This document shows, piece by piece, positions 51,294 to 60,297 of a stretch of DNA of 64,000 nucleotides (its first letter is position 1; each line of letters opens with the position of its first letter). The notes under the pieces were generated by a model. That model had not been told where the DNA came from, did no database searches, and worked only from the letters and a program-made list of their open reading frames with translations. Both the position numbers and the translations under genes were made by a program. The DNA is taken from contig NZ_JSBW02000021.1 of the NCBI RefSeq assembly GCF_000772705.2, forward strand, positions 18,789-82,788. The letters are read 5' to 3'. This DNA comes from Xanthomonas vasicola. Its GTDB lineage: Bacteria > Pseudomonadota > Gammaproteobacteria > Xanthomonadales > Xanthomonadaceae.

Positions 51294-53192
51294 TCACTTG
51301 TCCGGGTAAGGGAAGTTGCGTGCGGACATCGCCGCGCGTGCGTCCTCCGTCGACGGCCTGTTGCCGATGAAGTCATCCGGATACCACGCAAAATGGCGCA
51401 CGCCCTGCGACTGCAGGCGGTGGATCTGCGCGATCAGGCGCTCGCCGCCGATCGGCGTCTGGGTGTGCCAGTCCACCGTCTGCAGTTCGAACAGGGTGTG
51501 TTTCATTTCCGGGTCTTGCGCGCGGACGGCCGCCACCAGAGTGTCCAGCCAGCGTTCCGGGTCGTGGCTGCCTTCCATCCACGGCATGGCCATCAGGGCG
51601 GTACGGTCATAGGCCCGGTTGAACAGATCCAGGCGTTGGGCGAACCAGGCGGCGCTCTGCGGTTGCAGAACCGGTTGTGCGTAAAGATTGCGCACCGTGC
51701 CCAGCTTCGGCCGCCAGCGTTGCGCGCTGTCGCGCAGTTCCATAGTGAAGTCGATCAGCGCCTGGGTGCGGAGACCGTCGTGGCCTTCCTGCGGTAACTG
51801 CGGTAATTCGGTGTCGCGCAGGTAGCCATCGTCATGGAACAAAATGCCTTCCATGTACGAGTTGATGGCCAGGTCTTCGTAGATGTCCTTGATGATCTGC
51901 CGCGCCTGCGGGTTGGTGAAATCCAGGCGGTACATGCCGTCGCGTTCGGTACTGTGGATGCGCAGTGCCTCACGTTGCTTCAGGTCGGGCAGTTCATAGC
52001 CCAGCACCGGCAGCCAGGCATAGACCTTCACTCCGGCACGGGTCTTCAACTGCCAGGCGACGCGATTGAACAGATCCTCGCGCATCGGCATGTGCCGGTT
52101 GGGGAAGTACAGGGCACTGGCGGTGTTGTTACCGTCCGGATCGGCGAAGGCCTGCAGATAGACGTGGGTCGGGCCGATGCGTTTGACCCTGTCGATCAGC
52201 GTGTCCAGGTTGCGGGCCTGCTGCGCCGGATCGCTGTCGTAGAGCGAATCGAGATCGATCTGCAACGCGCGGGTTCCATCCAGCGCAGGGTTGCGACGTA
52301 GTTCGAACGCCAGTCCTGTCACGGTCGGATTGTTGGTCACCAGCAGGCGCGCCAGGCCATGCAGGTCGTGAGTGACCGGCGTGCTACGGCCTTCCAGATC
52401 GAAGGAGACCGGCATGCCGAGTTGCTCGGCGATGTCGTTGCTCATCTGGTTGTAGGCCGCATAGGGCCACACGATTGCCCGTGGACGTACGCCCAGCTCA
52501 TGCTCGATGCGTTGCACGCTGCGGCTGAGATCCTTGCGCAGGCGCTCGGCGTATTGCCCGACGTCCTCGTAACGTTGTGTCGTGGAGTCGTAGATCCGGG
52601 TATTCACCGCCGGGGCCTGGTTACCGTACGGATTGGACTGCACCCCGTGATGCAGGTTGTCGGTATGGCTGGCCACTTCGATCAGGCCGCTGGCCAGCAT
52701 CTCGCGCAATTGGTCCCAGGTGAGGAAATCGTCGTGGCCGAACGGGCGGTACCCATAGTCGATGGTGCGATCAGGCGCCATGTCCACGTAGTCGGTGATC
52801 ACCGCCACCAGCGCCGGATAGTGATAGGCGCGCAGTAGCGGATAGACGCGGGTGTACATGCTGCGCAGGCCGTCGTCGAAGGTGAGCAGCACCGCCCGCG
52901 GCGGCAGTGTGGCTTTGCCCTGCGAGGCCTTGATCAGTTGCGAGAGCGAAATGGGGTGGTAGTCGTGCGCCGACAGCCAGTCCAGGTGCGCGGCGAAGTT
53001 CTGGGTGCTGACTGCAAAGGCATCGGCATCGGCCTTCTCGCGCACATCGTCGCGGATGTCGTGGTAGCTCAGGACCAGCAGGCCATTGTCGACGGCATCC
53101 GGGTCGACCGGCGACTTGGCCTGCACGGGCAGGATCGACATCAGCAGACCCAACACAAGTACGCGCATCAGATTGCGAAGCATTATTTCCAT
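51294..53192 (-). CDS. pgaB: Poly-beta-1,6-GlcNAc N-deacetylase/hydrolase
   Basis: 632 residues from 53192, with a signal sequence (VLVLGLLMSILPVQA) but no lipobox Cys, unlike E. coli PgaB, which is a lipoprotein. The N-terminal NodB-type deacetylase has YHDIRDD, LTFDDGLRSMYTRV (metal and catalytic Asp) and IEVASHTDNLHHG (His ligands). The C-terminal GH153-type domain (about 320-632; VYLQAFADPDGN, KVYAWLPVLGYEL, ILFHDDGYLRD) cuts the polymer. It partly deacetylates the polysaccharide in the periplasm before export. One base separates it from pgaA and one from pgaC. Confidence 0.94.
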   Translation of the reverse strand: MEIMLRNLMRVLVLGLLMSILPVQAKSPVDPDAVDNGLLVLSYHDIRDDVREKADADAFAVSTQNFAAHLDWLSAHDYHPISLSQLIKASQGKATLPPRAVLLTFDDGLRSMYTRVYPLLRAYHYPALVAVITDYVDMAPDRTIDYGYRPFGHDDFLTWDQLREMLASGLIEVASHTDNLHHGVQSNPYGNQAPAVNTRIYDSTTQRYEDVGQYAERLRKDLSRSVQRIEHELGVRPRAIVWPYAAYNQMSNDIAEQLGMPVSFDLEGRSTPVTHDLHGLARLLVTNNPTVTGLAFELRRNPALDGTRALQIDLDSLYDSDPAQQARNLDTLIDRVKRIGPTHVYLQAFADPDGNNTASALYFPNRHMPMREDLFNRVAWQLKTRAGVKVYAWLPVLGYELPDLKQREALRIHSTERDGMYRLDFTNPQARQIIKDIYEDLAINSYMEGILFHDDGYLRDTELPQLPQEGHDGLRTQALIDFTMELRDSAQRWRPKLGTVRNLYAQPVLQPQSAAWFAQRLDLFNRAYDRTALMAMPWMEGSHDPERWLDTLVAAVRAQDPEMKHTLFELQTVDWHTQTPIGGERLIAQIHRLQSQGVRHFAWYPDDFIGNRPSTEDARAAMSARNFPYPDK

Positions 53193-53193
53193 C

Positions 53194-55236
53194 TCACTCT
53201 CCCCAGTGCATTGCGGCATCGACGCCGAGATGACGTTCGCGCCGGCCGTCATAGACCGGACGTGACCAACTCGCACCGTATTCAAATGTCCGGCCCTGGC
53301 CCAGCTGCCATTCGTGGCGATAGGCCACGCTGGGAATCAGCGAGCTGCCGTACCGCTGCTGCCAGTAGTCTCCCACCGAGACGGTCAGGCGCTGGCGGAA
53401 GCCGCGTTCGTAGTGGCGCCATAGCTGCTGGTTGAGGCGCAGACCGAGCTCCATCGAGCGGTCCTGCGAAGGGTTGAAATAGGGCGCATCATCGCGACTG
53501 CCGCGGCTGGCGTAGACGCTGCCCAGGCCATCGATGAGCAGGCGTGGCTGGCTCAGTAGCCGCTGCTCTATGGCGCTGCTGATGGTGTCGCGGCGGTTGC
53601 CGTCGTCGTAACGGAACTGACTGCCGCCCAGCCGCCAGTGCATGCGTTCGTCCCGGGTGTAGTCCAGGGCCATAGCCACACTGTCGGCGGTGATGCCCGA
53701 AATGCGCGCCTGCATGGAGGCTTCGGCATCGTTGCGTGCGGCGGCCATGCGGGCATGCCACTGGTCGTTGAACTGCCAGCCCACACTGGCGCGCAGGCCG
53801 GTCTGTCCGATGTTGTCGTCGGGATGCGCCATGGCGGCTTCGGCATCAATGTGACCGAAGCGATAGCGCACGCCGCCACTGAGCCACAAGGGAGCGATGT
53901 AGCGGTTCTGAAAGGTGACAGAGCGCCGATCGGCAGAGGCGAACAGACGCCAGCGGTCGTCCAGGATCGGCGAGTCCGCTTCCATGCTGTAGTGCTGGTC
54001 GTTATTGCCCAATGGCGCGTTCCCGCCGCCGCTCGAACTGTGGCTGCCTTCGGCGGCGGCCTGTAGTTGCCAGCCACCGTGGGCGCGCCAGTCGCGGTCC
54101 ATGTGCAGCACGGAAGGCTGGTTGGGATAGCGGGCGAGCAGGCTGTCGTGCAGGGGGCGGGCCAGGTCGTCACGCTGCAATTGGATATAGGATTCGTACA
54201 TGCCGACGCGTGGCGATACATCGCGCGGGTCCAGCGTGTAGGCCATCTGATGCCGTTCCAGCGCCCGGCGTGGCCAACCACGCATCTGATACACACTGCC
54301 CAGTGCGGTCTGCAGGCCGCCGTTGCCGGGGCCGACCGCCAGCAGGCCTTCCAGCGCCCGCTGCGCGGTGGGCAGGTCGCCGCTGTAGGCGTGGATCATG
54401 GCCATGTTCAGGTCGGCTTCGTAACGGGCCCAGTTGGCATAGCGGCTCTTGCCGCCGCCCCAGCGCCACGCTGGCTCGTCCTTCTGCCAGGATTGCAGGT
54501 AGTCGATTGCTTTTTCCGCCTGTTCGGTCTCCAGGTAGGCGTAGACAAGCTGCGAGCGTGACTGGGAGCGCCCCGGTTCGTTCTTCAGGACGGTTTTCAG
54601 CAGTGGGATCGCTTCGGCCGGTTGCCGGGTCGCCATCGTCGAATCGCTCACCGCCGGCAGCACATAGTCGGGGAGGGGATGGCCTTCCCGTTGCAGGGCG
54701 TTTGCTTCGTCACGCACTTGGGAATGCCTGCCCAGACGGTTGAGTAGGATCAGGCGATCCATGCGGATGCGCAGGGGTACCTGTGCCGGCGGGCGGGCCT
54801 CGCGCTGCACGTACTGCTCCATCTGCGCCAGTGCGTCTTCGGCCTCGGTCAGACGGGTGTCTTCGCTCTCGCCATAGGCCAGACTCCAGTTCACCAGCTT
54901 GGCCAGATAGTTCGACTCCAGGTGCGCTTTCTGGTCCTGGTCAAACAGGTCCGGGCGCGCCTTGCACAACTGCCAGGCGAGCCAGGCATTGCCGATGTCG
55001 CTCAGCGTCAGCGTCTGCAGCTTGTACAGCAGGGCGTCGTCGGATTGTTCCGATTGGGCTCGCTCGATCGCGGCGAGTGCGTCGATCCAGCGAGCCTGAT
55101 CGCGGTAACGGCTGATCTCGGCAAGCCGGTCGGCACGCGACGCGCCGAGGCTTGAGTTGGCTGCGTGTCCCCCGGGCGTAACCGTGGCGCATGTCAGGCA
55201 TACGCAGACAGCGAGGGGGAATTTTCTGACAGTCAT
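53194..55236 (-). CDS. pgaA: Poly-beta-1,6-GlcNAc export porin
   Basis: 680 residues with signal peptide (cut near GGHAANS). The first 350 residues are helical TPR-like repeats (ALERHQMAYTLDPRDVSPRV, AYLETEQAEKAIDYLQSW), then a linker and a 16-strand-type beta-barrel from about 400 to the end (YGASWSRPVYDGRRERHLGV, final AMHWGE). It exports the partly deacetylated polymer through the outer membrane. First gene of the operon. It is shorter than E. coli PgaA (about 800 residues). Related Xanthomonas genes (xagABCD/hms) support biofilm and peroxide resistance, by report. Confidence 0.92.
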   Translation of the reverse strand: MTVRKFPLAVCVCLTCATVTPGGHAANSSLGASRADRLAEISRYRDQARWIDALAAIERAQSEQSDDALLYKLQTLTLSDIGNAWLAWQLCKARPDLFDQDQKAHLESNYLAKLVNWSLAYGESEDTRLTEAEDALAQMEQYVQREARPPAQVPLRIRMDRLILLNRLGRHSQVRDEANALQREGHPLPDYVLPAVSDSTMATRQPAEAIPLLKTVLKNEPGRSQSRSQLVYAYLETEQAEKAIDYLQSWQKDEPAWRWGGGKSRYANWARYEADLNMAMIHAYSGDLPTAQRALEGLLAVGPGNGGLQTALGSVYQMRGWPRRALERHQMAYTLDPRDVSPRVGMYESYIQLQRDDLARPLHDSLLARYPNQPSVLHMDRDWRAHGGWQLQAAAEGSHSSSGGGNAPLGNNDQHYSMEADSPILDDRWRLFASADRRSVTFQNRYIAPLWLSGGVRYRFGHIDAEAAMAHPDDNIGQTGLRASVGWQFNDQWHARMAAARNDAEASMQARISGITADSVAMALDYTRDERMHWRLGGSQFRYDDGNRRDTISSAIEQRLLSQPRLLIDGLGSVYASRGSRDDAPYFNPSQDRSMELGLRLNQQLWRHYERGFRQRLTVSVGDYWQQRYGSSLIPSVAYRHEWQLGQGRTFEYGASWSRPVYDGRRERHLGVDAAMHWGE

Positions 55237-55649
55237 GAAGATTCCGAGCGTCGCTATCTTGCGAATTGAAGGACGGGAGAGAAGCAACATATATGCCAGT
55301 TGCGACATTCCACTGTTCATCGCGCTTTTCGCCCGGTGTCGCATCGAATACGGCGGTGTTGCGCCATATTTTTGTCGTTCATGGCCTTCGATTCGAACTG
55401 GCGATGACCGTGGTGGGGCCTTGTGACCGTTTTCTGTCGCGGGTGGTGATTTCGGGGCGACGCATGCCGGGCATGAGGCGCGTCAGGTTCTGACCTGCTG
55501 TGTCATTCGTTGCCGGTTCTGTGGAGAGGCAGGCAACGCAGCATCATTTCGCGGATTGTGCGCAAGGGGGGCGAGCGTAGCGATGCGCGCACCCAGGTCC
55601 GGCTTGCAAGTATGGGCAAGCTGTGCGTTTCGCTTCGTCTGCATGCAGG
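55237..55649. other. Promoter region of the pga operon
   Basis: About 410 bases with locally lower GC around 55260-55400 and no supported gene. The minus-strand promoter of pgaABCD must lie here; I could not settle on -35/-10 boxes. The right end joins a TBDT fragment. Confidence 0.4.
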
Positions 55650-56159
55650 CACCTGGCCGGATATCGCAACGCCACCGGCGGTTTGAGCACGTATCAGACA
55701 TCGGTGCCCACCAACGCCGGCGATGCCAAGGTGCGCGGTGTCGCGCTCACTCTGCAGCACAATTTCGGCACTGGCTTCGGCGTGGTGGCCAACTACACCT
55801 ATTCCGATTCCAAGACCGATGGCGACTACAGCCTGCCGTACAACTCGCGCAATGCGTACAACATCAGCCCGTACTACGAGCAAGGCAAGTGGAGCGCGCG
55901 GGTGAATCTGGGCTGGCGTTCCGAATACTTCACCGAGATCGGCCGGCTCAACGGGCAGCAGATGACCGATGCGTTTACGCAAGTGGATGCATCATTCGGT
56001 TACCAGGCCACCGAGCGCTTGCGGGTTGCGCTGGAAGCCACCAACCTGCTGGATGAAACCTACTTCAGCTACTTCAGCTACATCGGCAACAAGAACCAGC
56101 CGTACTACATCTACAAGAACGGTCGCTCTTTCATGCTGAGTCTGAATTTCAAGCTGTGA
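55650..56159 (+). pseudogene. TonB-dependent receptor, C-terminal fragment
   Basis: The last 165 or so residues of an outer-membrane receptor barrel: AKVRGVALTLQHNFGTGFGV, VANYTYSDSKTDGDY, VNLGWRSEYFTEIGRLNG, LRVALEATNLLDETYFSY and the terminal aromatic strand (SFMLSLNFKL). The plug and most of the barrel are missing, and nothing upstream fits. It probably lost its 5' part when the pga region was inserted or rearranged. It is followed by its original terminator. Confidence 0.88.
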
Positions 56160-56168
56160 TGAATGCTC

Positions 56169-56199
56169 GGGCGGCTGCGTGAGTGCAGCCGCCCTTTAT
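56169..56199 (+). terminator. Rho-independent terminator of the truncated receptor gene
   Basis: GGGCGGCTGC-GTGAGT-GCAGCCGCCC followed by TTTATT, ten perfect pairs, nine bases after the stop. The remaining 285 bases before cca have no gene. Confidence 0.93.
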
Positions 56200-56484
56200 T
56201 CAAAGTAGCAAATAAACCACCGCGTAGCCGACAGGCAGGTGCGGTCGTTCCAGCAAACGGCAGGTGGCACTCGTGCACGGCGGCACGACTACGCCGCCTG
56301 CACGCAGCTGGCAACGTATCGCTACGTTTTGCCGGCCGCACTTAATCGCGGACATGCCACGCCAGCCAAGATTCCTGATTTCGATCGGAGTGATTTCTCA
56401 CCAGCGCAGCTTGCTGGAATAACGGTGTTCTTGGCGCTCTCGCATCAACGTCGTGTCACTGCATCGGATGCGCAATGCATCTGG

Positions 56485-57717
56485 CTATGTGCCGGTCTTT
56501 CGCGCTGCCGCAATTGCCGCGACACGTGCCTTCGTCAGCGCCTCGCCGATCTGTGGCCCTTGCAATCCCTCGGCTGCCAGATCACGCGCATTGATCGCCA
56601 GCGCGGCGGCGTGCAGTCGTTTGAGTTCTTCGCCTTGCGGGTACGCTGCCTCTTCACTGCCAAGGCGTCCACGTTTGTCGGCTTCGCACACCAATGCCAG
56701 CTGCGCGATACGCTCCGGCCGGCGGAACGCATCGCAGCGCACCAGCAACTCGTGCACGGTGCGGTCGCGTAGCTCGGGCAGGCGATGCACATTCAAGTGT
56801 TCACGGCAGGCGATGACGGCAAGTTGCCGATGGTCCTGAGGCACCTTGAGCCGCTCGCACAGCGCCTGCAATGGCGCGACGCCGCGTTGCTCATGCATGA
56901 CATGGCGCGGCCATTCCTCTGGCGGCGTGAGTGCCTTGCCCAGGTCATGAGTCAGTGCGGCAAAGCCCACCAACGCATCCCCAGGCGCGATGCGCGCCGC
57001 CATGTCGCTGACCATTTCCTGGTGAATGCCGGTGTCCACTTCCGGATGGAATTCAGCGCGCTGCGGTACGCCGTACAGCGCATCGATTTCCGGCAGGATG
57101 ACGCGCAGTGCAGCGGTGTCGTGCAGCGTGCGCAGCAACGCCGACGGCTGTGCGCAGGTCAATGCGCGCCGCAGCTCCTGCCAGACACGCTCCGGCACCA
57201 AACTATCCAATTCGCCGCTGGCAGCCATTTCCCGCATTAGCGCTGCAGTTTCCGGCGCGATGGTGAAGCCCAGCGGCGCGAGCCGTGCCATGAAGCGCGC
57301 TGCACGCAACACGCGCACGGGATCTTCGACAAACGCCGGGCCGACATGCCGCAATACGCGCGCCTGCAGATCGCGTATACCGTTGTACGGGTCGAACAAC
57401 TCGCCCGTGTCTTCGTCACGCGCGATCGCGTTGATGGTGAAATCGCGGCGCAGCAGATCCTCTTCCAGCGTCACCGACGGATCGGCATCCACCACAAATC
57501 CACGATATCCGCGGCCGGACTTGCGCTCTGTGCGTGCCAGTGCGTACTCCTCGCCGCTGCGCGGGTGCAGAAACACCGGGAAATCCTTACCGACCGGTTT
57601 GAATCCCTGCGCTTCCATCTGCGCCTGATCGGCACCGACCACCACCCAGTCGCGGTCGCCAGCGGGCTGACCAAGCAATGCATCGCGGACTGCGCCGCCA
57701 ACGAGATAGATCTTCAT
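56485..57717 (-). CDS. cca: CCA-adding tRNA nucleotidyltransferase with HD domain
   Basis: 410 residues from 57717. It adds or repairs the 3'-CCA of tRNAs. Signatures: [23 protein letters not shown] (metal Asp pair), [22 protein letters not shown], and a C-terminal HD phosphohydrolase domain (about 225-330; [16 protein letters not shown]) with REHLNVHRL, as in the multifunctional gamma-proteobacterial enzyme. The longer frame upstream lacks family similarity. Confidence 0.97.
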   Translation of the reverse strand: MKIYLVGGAVRDALLGQPAGDRDWVVVGADQAQMEAQGFKPVGKDFPVFLHPRSGEEYALARTERKSGRGYRGFVVDADPSVTLEEDLLRRDFTINAIARDEDTGELFDPYNGIRDLQARVLRHVGPAFVEDPVRVLRAARFMARLAPLGFTIAPETAALMREMAASGELDSLVPERVWQELRRALTCAQPSALLRTLHDTAALRVILPEIDALYGVPQRAEFHPEVDTGIHQEMVSDMAARIAPGDALVGFAALTHDLGKALTPPEEWPRHVMHEQRGVAPLQALCERLKVPQDHRQLAVIACREHLNVHRLPELRDRTVHELLVRCDAFRRPERIAQLALVCEADKRGRLGSEEAAYPQGEELKRLHAAALAINARDLAAEGLQGPQIGEALTKARVAAIAAARKTGT

Positions 57718-57914
57718 CAGCACATGATGCCCGATGCGGCATCCATACCGCGTAAGGTCCGGCGACGGTGGGTGGGCGAAGACCGGATGAATTGGTCGGT
57801 GTGCCTGTTTGCAGTCAGGGCATAACGGACAGTGTTGGTGTAGCTGCATGTCCTATGAGCCTGCCAAGTCAAGCAGAGCAACCGAAGAGATTTTAAGAAA
57901 ACTGCCAACTCACT

Positions 57915-58030
57915 TTCTGGTGCGGTGTGCTTGCCGATTGCCGGACCGATGGCGGCATGCATGCCGCCATCGAGCCTACGGGGATGGATTTACGGCGTGT
58001 CCCGCGAGCGGCAAGGGCATCGCGCACTCG
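57915..58030. repeat. REP-like palindromic dispersed repeat, copy B (most complete)
   Basis: A perfect 26-base palindrome CGATGGCGGCATGCATGCCGCCATCG at 57947-57972 is flanked by outer inverted arms CTTGCCG (57930-57936) and CGGCAAG (58010-58016). The sequence between (CTACGGGGATGGATTTACGG then CGTGTCCCGC) is the common Xanthomonas form. It lies between cca and slt, which are both on the minus strand. The other bases between 57718 and 58067 show nothing else. Confidence 0.85.
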
Positions 58031-58067
58031 ATCAAATCCAGCGGCCGTGCACGTTGCCTGACGTGGC

Positions 58068-60041
58068 TCAATCCTGCGCCGCATTATTCGCAGCCTGGCC
58101 GGGAGTGCACACCGGCTTGAGGCGCTTGTCCACCAGCTTACCCATCAGTCGGTCGCTCAGCGGCAGCATGTCGCCGTTGAGGCGCCAGTCGTAGATCACG
58201 CTGAAGGCCAACACGCGCGCGACATATTCGCGAGCTTCCTTGTAGCTGATGGTTTCGATCCAGAAATCCGGATCGAAATTTGGGCGTTGCGACTGCCAGC
58301 GCCCGGTGGGTCCGGGACCTGCGTTGTAGGCGGCGATGGTGAGATAGGGTAGCCCGTAGGTGTTGAGCAACTGGCGCAGATACGCCGTGCCAATGGCGAT
58401 GTTGGTGTCTGGCTCGTACAGGCTGGTAGCGCCGGCATAGCCGGGCAGGGCGATGCCCTTGGCGACGGCCGCGCCGGTACCAGGCAACACCTGCATCAGG
58501 CCCATTGCGTTGGCCGGTGAGCGCGCGCGCGGATTGAAAATGCTTTCGGCACGAATCTCTCCGGCCAGCCAGGCCGGGTCGATTGCGTTCTTGGCGGCTT
58601 CGCGGCGAATGGTGTCGTCGTGGTGCAGTGGGAAGCGCAGCGAATAGAGACGTTGTTCGTCCGGCTGCTTGCCGAGCGCGAACACCGCGCGGTCGAACCA
58701 ACCGTTGTCACTGGCCACTTCCACTGCCAGACGGCGTTGGGTGTCGTCGAAGCGGGTGGCGGCATCGTTCCACTCGGCCACGGCCCAGCCGGGACGGTCG
58801 ATCTGGAACAAGGCAATTGCACGGATCAAGGCCGGGTCGCGTGCAACGGCCGCTTTCGCTTGCGGGCTGTCGTTGGGCTCCCACGGGCACAACCGGTACG
58901 GCTGCTGCAGGCGGTCGGCAGCCAGGAAGCCGTAGAAGGTCGGCGATTGCGCAGCGGCGCGGTACAGCGGCTGTGCGGCCGCGGCAGCGCCGGTCTTTTC
59001 GGCGAGGCGCGCTTCGAAATACTGCCAACGCGAATCGCTGCGCTGACTTGCCGGCATCTTGCGAATCGCAGCCAACGCTGCTGGCCAGTCGCCGCGCGAC
59101 ATCGCCTCGCGTGCGCGCCATTCGTGCAGGCGCTCGTCGTAGGACCCATCTGGCACGGCGTTGAGCCGACGTGCCGAATCCGGCAGATACGAGGCGACGG
59201 TCCACAACGCGATCTGATACAGCACCTGCCCGCGCTGCGCCTCACTGAAACCCAGCGCACTGGCGAGCTGCGGCAACTGCTGTTCGGCAGCATCCGGATC
59301 GCTCTTGGCCAGCTTGGCCAGACCATCGACCGCGATGCGGCGGCTGCGTTCGGTCTTCGGCCAGCTCAGTGCACGCGGGTGCACCTTGTCCAGAAACGCA
59401 GCGTAATCGGTGGCCAGCGCCAGATCGGTGGCGGGCAGGCCGCGAGCAGCCGTGCGCATGACCGCAGGCAGCTGCGCATCGGCAGCAGCCTCCACCCGCT
59501 CCCAGCGCAGCGCGGGAGTGAGGTCGCCACGCGATTCCAGCCCGGCAACCACCGCGTCGCAGGCATCGGGCAGCGCCTTGCCGTTGCGCCACAGCGTCAG
59601 CGCATCGCGGCTCCACTGCGCATCGGCCTTGCCAGTGGCCAGGCGCGCGGTCAGCTGTGCACAGCGCAGGCCGAGGTTGTCGGTGGACTTCCAATAGGCC
59701 AGCAGTGTGTTCCAGTCCTGCCGACGCGCCACTGCCGGCAACCAGGTGCTGCGGAAGCTCTCGGCCACCGGTTGGCCGGCATAGCGCTGTAGAAACCCCT
59801 GCGCCTGCGCATTGGAGACGGTGTCGATGTTGCGCTTGAGCGTCGCAAATTCCAGCCATTCATACAGCGGGTGGCGGCTCAATGCAGCGAGCTGAACGGC
59901 ATCGCTCTGGCCGCGCTCTGCGGCCGCGATGGCATCGCGCATGGCAGTCAGTTGCGGGTCGAGCGTTTGCGCACGCAGCGCAGTGCTGCCAAAGCACAGC
60001 AGGCAGATGAAAACAGTGGCAAGGCGGGGGGCGTAAGTCAT
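58068..60041 (-). CDS. slt: Soluble lytic murein transglycosylase
   Basis: 657 residues from 60041 with a signal peptide (CLLCFGSTALRAQ). A long superhelical N-terminal region (about 25-440) forms the Slt70 doughnut. It is followed by an L-domain and the C-terminal goose-lysozyme-like domain: WLAGEIRAESIFNPRARSPA has the catalytic Glu, then NAMGLMQVLPGT and TIAAYNAGPGPTGRW. It degrades peptidoglycan to anhydro-muropeptides in the periplasm, a source of recyclable GlcNAc. It is a single gene, divergent from the following receptor. Confidence 0.95.
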   Translation of the reverse strand: MTYAPRLATVFICLLCFGSTALRAQTLDPQLTAMRDAIAAAERGQSDAVQLAALSRHPLYEWLEFATLKRNIDTVSNAQAQGFLQRYAGQPVAESFRSTWLPAVARRQDWNTLLAYWKSTDNLGLRCAQLTARLATGKADAQWSRDALTLWRNGKALPDACDAVVAGLESRGDLTPALRWERVEAAADAQLPAVMRTAARGLPATDLALATDYAAFLDKVHPRALSWPKTERSRRIAVDGLAKLAKSDPDAAEQQLPQLASALGFSEAQRGQVLYQIALWTVASYLPDSARRLNAVPDGSYDERLHEWRAREAMSRGDWPAALAAIRKMPASQRSDSRWQYFEARLAEKTGAAAAAQPLYRAAAQSPTFYGFLAADRLQQPYRLCPWEPNDSPQAKAAVARDPALIRAIALFQIDRPGWAVAEWNDAATRFDDTQRRLAVEVASDNGWFDRAVFALGKQPDEQRLYSLRFPLHHDDTIRREAAKNAIDPAWLAGEIRAESIFNPRARSPANAMGLMQVLPGTGAAVAKGIALPGYAGATSLYEPDTNIAIGTAYLRQLLNTYGLPYLTIAAYNAGPGPTGRWQSQRPNFDPDFWIETISYKEAREYVARVLAFSVIYDWRLNGDMLPLSDRLMGKLVDKRLKPVCTPGQAANNAAQD

Positions 60042-60297
60042 GGTGCAATGATAGCGAAGCACGCCTGAGCCCCCGAGTGAATACGCATCGCGGGCCTGAT
60101 GGCGACGCTGCACTCGTTTACATGCGCGGTAAGTCAAACACGCACGTGCATGCAGAGGGCACGCCGTGGTCACTATTGCGACACGAGCGCGCTGCTGCAT
60201 CGCTAGTTGCAGCACGTTAATGTTTCGTTTAAGAATTGGCGCGGACCGCCGGCACGGGGGCGTGCGGACACTCGAAATCCTTCTGGAGAGAGAAAGG

